NCBI RefSeq assembly: GCF_002077945.1
Contig: NZ_LVYD01000070.1
Location: forward strand, 1 to 64,000
Direction of reading: 5' to 3'
Source of the DNA: Niastella vici
Lineage (GTDB): Bacteria > Bacteroidota > Bacteroidia > Chitinophagales > Chitinophagaceae
Length of the DNA: 64,000 nucleotides
Below the pieces are notes generated by a model. The model ran no database searches. It saw only the letters and a list, made by a program, of their open reading frames with translations, and had not been told where the DNA came from. A program made the translations under genes and the position numbers. Below, one piece after another: positions 62,644 through 64,000 of the stretch (positions are counted from its first letter, which is position 1; each line of letters begins with the position of its first letter).

Positions 62644-62675
62644 AGTTAGTTCACTGGTTAACTTATAAACTAACT
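62644..62675. repeat. Inverted repeat in the tsaD-trmN6 gap
   Basis: AGTTAGTT (62644-62651) and AACTAACT (62668-62675), with more ACTAAC words after it. Same style as the hairpin at 24397-24438. It lies between two co-directional genes; function uncertain. Confidence 0.45.
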
Positions 62676-62696
62676 CAAAAACTAACAAACTTTATT

Positions 62697-63410
62697 GTGG
62701 CCAACTCATATTTTCAATTTAAACAATTCACCATTCACCAGGACCAGGTAGCCATGAAAGTGTGCACCGACGCCTGTATCCTGGGCGCCTGGTTTTCGGC
62801 CAAAATACCCCAATACACTACCGTGCTCGATATAGGCAGCGGCACCGGCCTGTTGATGATGATGCTCGCTCAACGCTCCCAGGCCGCGATCCATGGCATC
62901 GAGATCGACCTTACTGCCTATAAACAATTAAAGGAAAATACCAGTCAGAACGACTGGAAAACGCGCCTGAAGGTATTTCCGGGCGACGCCCGCAGCTTTA
63001 GGTTCCCGATGCAATATGAATTCATTATTTCCAATCCACCTTTCTTTGAAGACGACCTGCAACCGGCCGATGACCGCGAGCAAACAGCCAAACACAGCAA
63101 ACACCTTACTCTCGACGAACTGGTGCAGGTGATCAGCGCCAACCTGCAACCCCATGGGGCTTTCGGCATTCTGCTGCCTTATCATCGCTGGGAATATTTT
63201 AACCAACTGGCTACCGGGGCCAGTTTCTCACTCACCGAAAAACTCTTCGTACGGCAAAGCCCGGGCCATCCTTTTTTCCGCGCCATCTTACATTACACAA
63301 GAACGCCCGACGATTTTGCGCCCACTTTCGAACTCACCATCCGGAACGCCACCGGCGGCTATACGCCCGAGTTTGTGGAGCTCATGAAGGATTATTATTT
63401 GTACCTGTGA
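62697..63410 (+). CDS. trmN6: tRNA1(Val) (adenine(37)-N6)-methyltransferase
   Basis: The 237-aa SAM-dependent enzyme methylates N6 of A37 in tRNA-Val (YfiC/TrmN6 family). SAM motif I reads TVLDIGSGTGLLMMMLAQR (about 41-59), followed by IHGIEIDLTAYKQL, and the catalytic NPPF box is ISNPPFFEDD (about 111-120). The N-terminal FQFKQFTIHQDQVAMKVCTDACILGAW is typical of the family. The start is a GTG at 62697; the next ATG would remove the conserved N-terminus. The window also encodes the probable substrate, tRNA-Val(UAC), at 9892-9966, which has an A at position 37. It lies 60 bp after tsaD, another A37-modifying gene. Confidence 0.9.
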   Translation: MANSYFQFKQFTIHQDQVAMKVCTDACILGAWFSAKIPQYTTVLDIGSGTGLLMMMLAQRSQAAIHGIEIDLTAYKQLKENTSQNDWKTRLKVFPGDARSFRFPMQYEFIISNPPFFEDDLQPADDREQTAKHSKHLTLDELVQVISANLQPHGAFGILLPYHRWEYFNQLATGASFSLTEKLFVRQSPGHPFFRAILHYTRTPDDFAPTFELTIRNATGGYTPEFVELMKDYYLYL

Positions 63411-63445
63411 GCAGGAGGTGAATGGTGACGTAAATGACGCCTGCT
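63410..63445 (+). terminator. Weak hairpin after trmN6
   Basis: AGCAGG and CCTGCT flank a 24-nt loop starting at the last base of the stop codon. No U-tract. The following gap (63446-63788) holds another small hairpin (CACTG/CAGTG near 63616) and AT-rich sequence but no recognised gene or RNA. Confidence 0.35.
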
Positions 63446-63788
63446 GACGGATCGGTGTTTTGCGCCCCAAATAATGAAATGGTTAACCAGCCCCTGAAGA
63501 TACCGGAAAAACACCTATTGCAGGGCCAGCGGTTTTATCGTATTTTGTCACACACTAATATGTCAGCAATCCTTTCGTTCGAAAACAACACCATGAAAAT
63601 CACCACCTTTTAACCACTGATAACCAGTGTTGTAAATAGCATCATAATATATATTCGTATAGTATGACCTAAAAATAGAATATTTGTTTATTCGTATCCG
63701 TTGAAATACGGTGATATACGCTGGTACCTGACCAAAACAAAACCTTGTTCTCATTTTTTTGGATTCCCGCGTTAAAACCGAAACATAG

Positions 63789-64000
63789 ATGAAAAGCAAA
63801 CTGAGCTACTGTTCAACATTGCTGCCCTTCGTATTGCTATTTGCGTTTGTTGCCTGCAACAAAGCAGACCATACAGACCCTGCCGTAGAAGAAAGTGTTG
63901 ATACCAGCACTACGAACACTACGCTCCTAACCAGTACAACTACCTCATGTCTCTACGCCCCCAATTATGGGGACAGCATCCTTTATAAAAAGCCCACACA
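63789..64000 (+). CDS. Hypothetical lipoprotein, truncated by the window edge
   Basis: The first 70 codons of an open frame that continues past position 64000. The N-terminus (MKSKLSYCSTLLPFVLLF) is a signal peptide ending in lipobox FVAC (Cys23), followed by an acidic and Thr/Ser-rich linker (EESVDTSTTNTTLLTSTTTS), typical of surface-exposed Bacteroidota lipoproteins. The rest (CLYAPNYGDSILYKKPT) does not identify a family. The complete gene and its function cannot be seen from this window. Confidence 0.75.
   Translation, partial: MKSKLSYCSTLLPFVLLFAFVACNKADHTDPAVEESVDTSTTNTTLLTSTTTSCLYAPNYGDSILYKKPT

Overview
The window is chromosomal DNA of a member of the Bacteroidota, most likely a Chitinophagaceae-type soil or gliding bacterium (lineage inferred from gene content; no rRNA is present). 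Supporting signs are four proteins carrying type IX secretion (T9SS) C-terminal signals, a TonB-dependent receptor, Reg_prop/Y_Y_Y sensor kinases with a LytTR regulator, futalosine-pathway MqnA, and promoters matching the Bacteroidota consensus TTTG-N19-TAnnTTTG instead of the sigma70 -35/-10 type. Coding density is high and most gene ends carry hairpins. No insertion sequence, prophage, CRISPR array or rRNA operon was found.

Layout. 1-9.3 kb (minus strand): envelope and secreted proteins, namely a TonB receptor, a lipoprotein, a sortilin/BNR-propeller T9SS protein and a YadA-head/S74-chaperone T9SS protein. Two direct copies of a 44-bp sequence bracket the first three genes. 9.3-12.2 kb: tRNA-Val(UAC) with a full promoter and terminator, a decayed tRNA-like remnant downstream, an AraC regulator, then 1.1 kb of non-coding DNA with two adjacent tandem arrays of 20-bp and 42-bp period. 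12.2-20 kb: clpS-aat (N-degron pathway), a lipoprotein, an exonuclease/GIY-YIG fusion, two unannotated membrane microproteins of 36 and 37 aa, valS and a PAP2 phosphatase. 20-29 kb: an outer-membrane metallopeptidase/propeller/barrel fusion, a PrsW-like protease, a GNAT, a queuosine-precursor transporter, a YfhO-type membrane protein and a family-2 glycosyltransferase.

29-44 kb is the most unusual region. A minus-strand gene train runs FkbM methyltransferase, two GT2 glycosyltransferases, three tandem paralogous LytS-type sensor kinases of about 960 aa, then one LytTR response regulator. The second GT2 stop codon overlaps the first kinase start (ATGA), so surface-glycan genes and sensors look translationally coupled. 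The kinases are mosaic, which suggests gene conversion. Divergently placed are a methyltransferase and a GT9. 44-52.5 kb: a 2209-aa T9SS type-B adhesin in which beta-propellers appear inserted inside PKD domains, twice in tandem, plus two small LamG proteins related to its N-terminus.

52.6-64 kb is mainly housekeeping: mqnA/purB (divergent), a TylF-type methyltransferase, a double-GNAT, prfC, an aldose epimerase, MgtC, a MacB-like permease, tsaD, trmN6 and a truncated lipoprotein at the right edge. Several genes have a TAnnTTTG-like box only 4-6 nt before the start codon, which predicts leaderless transcripts.
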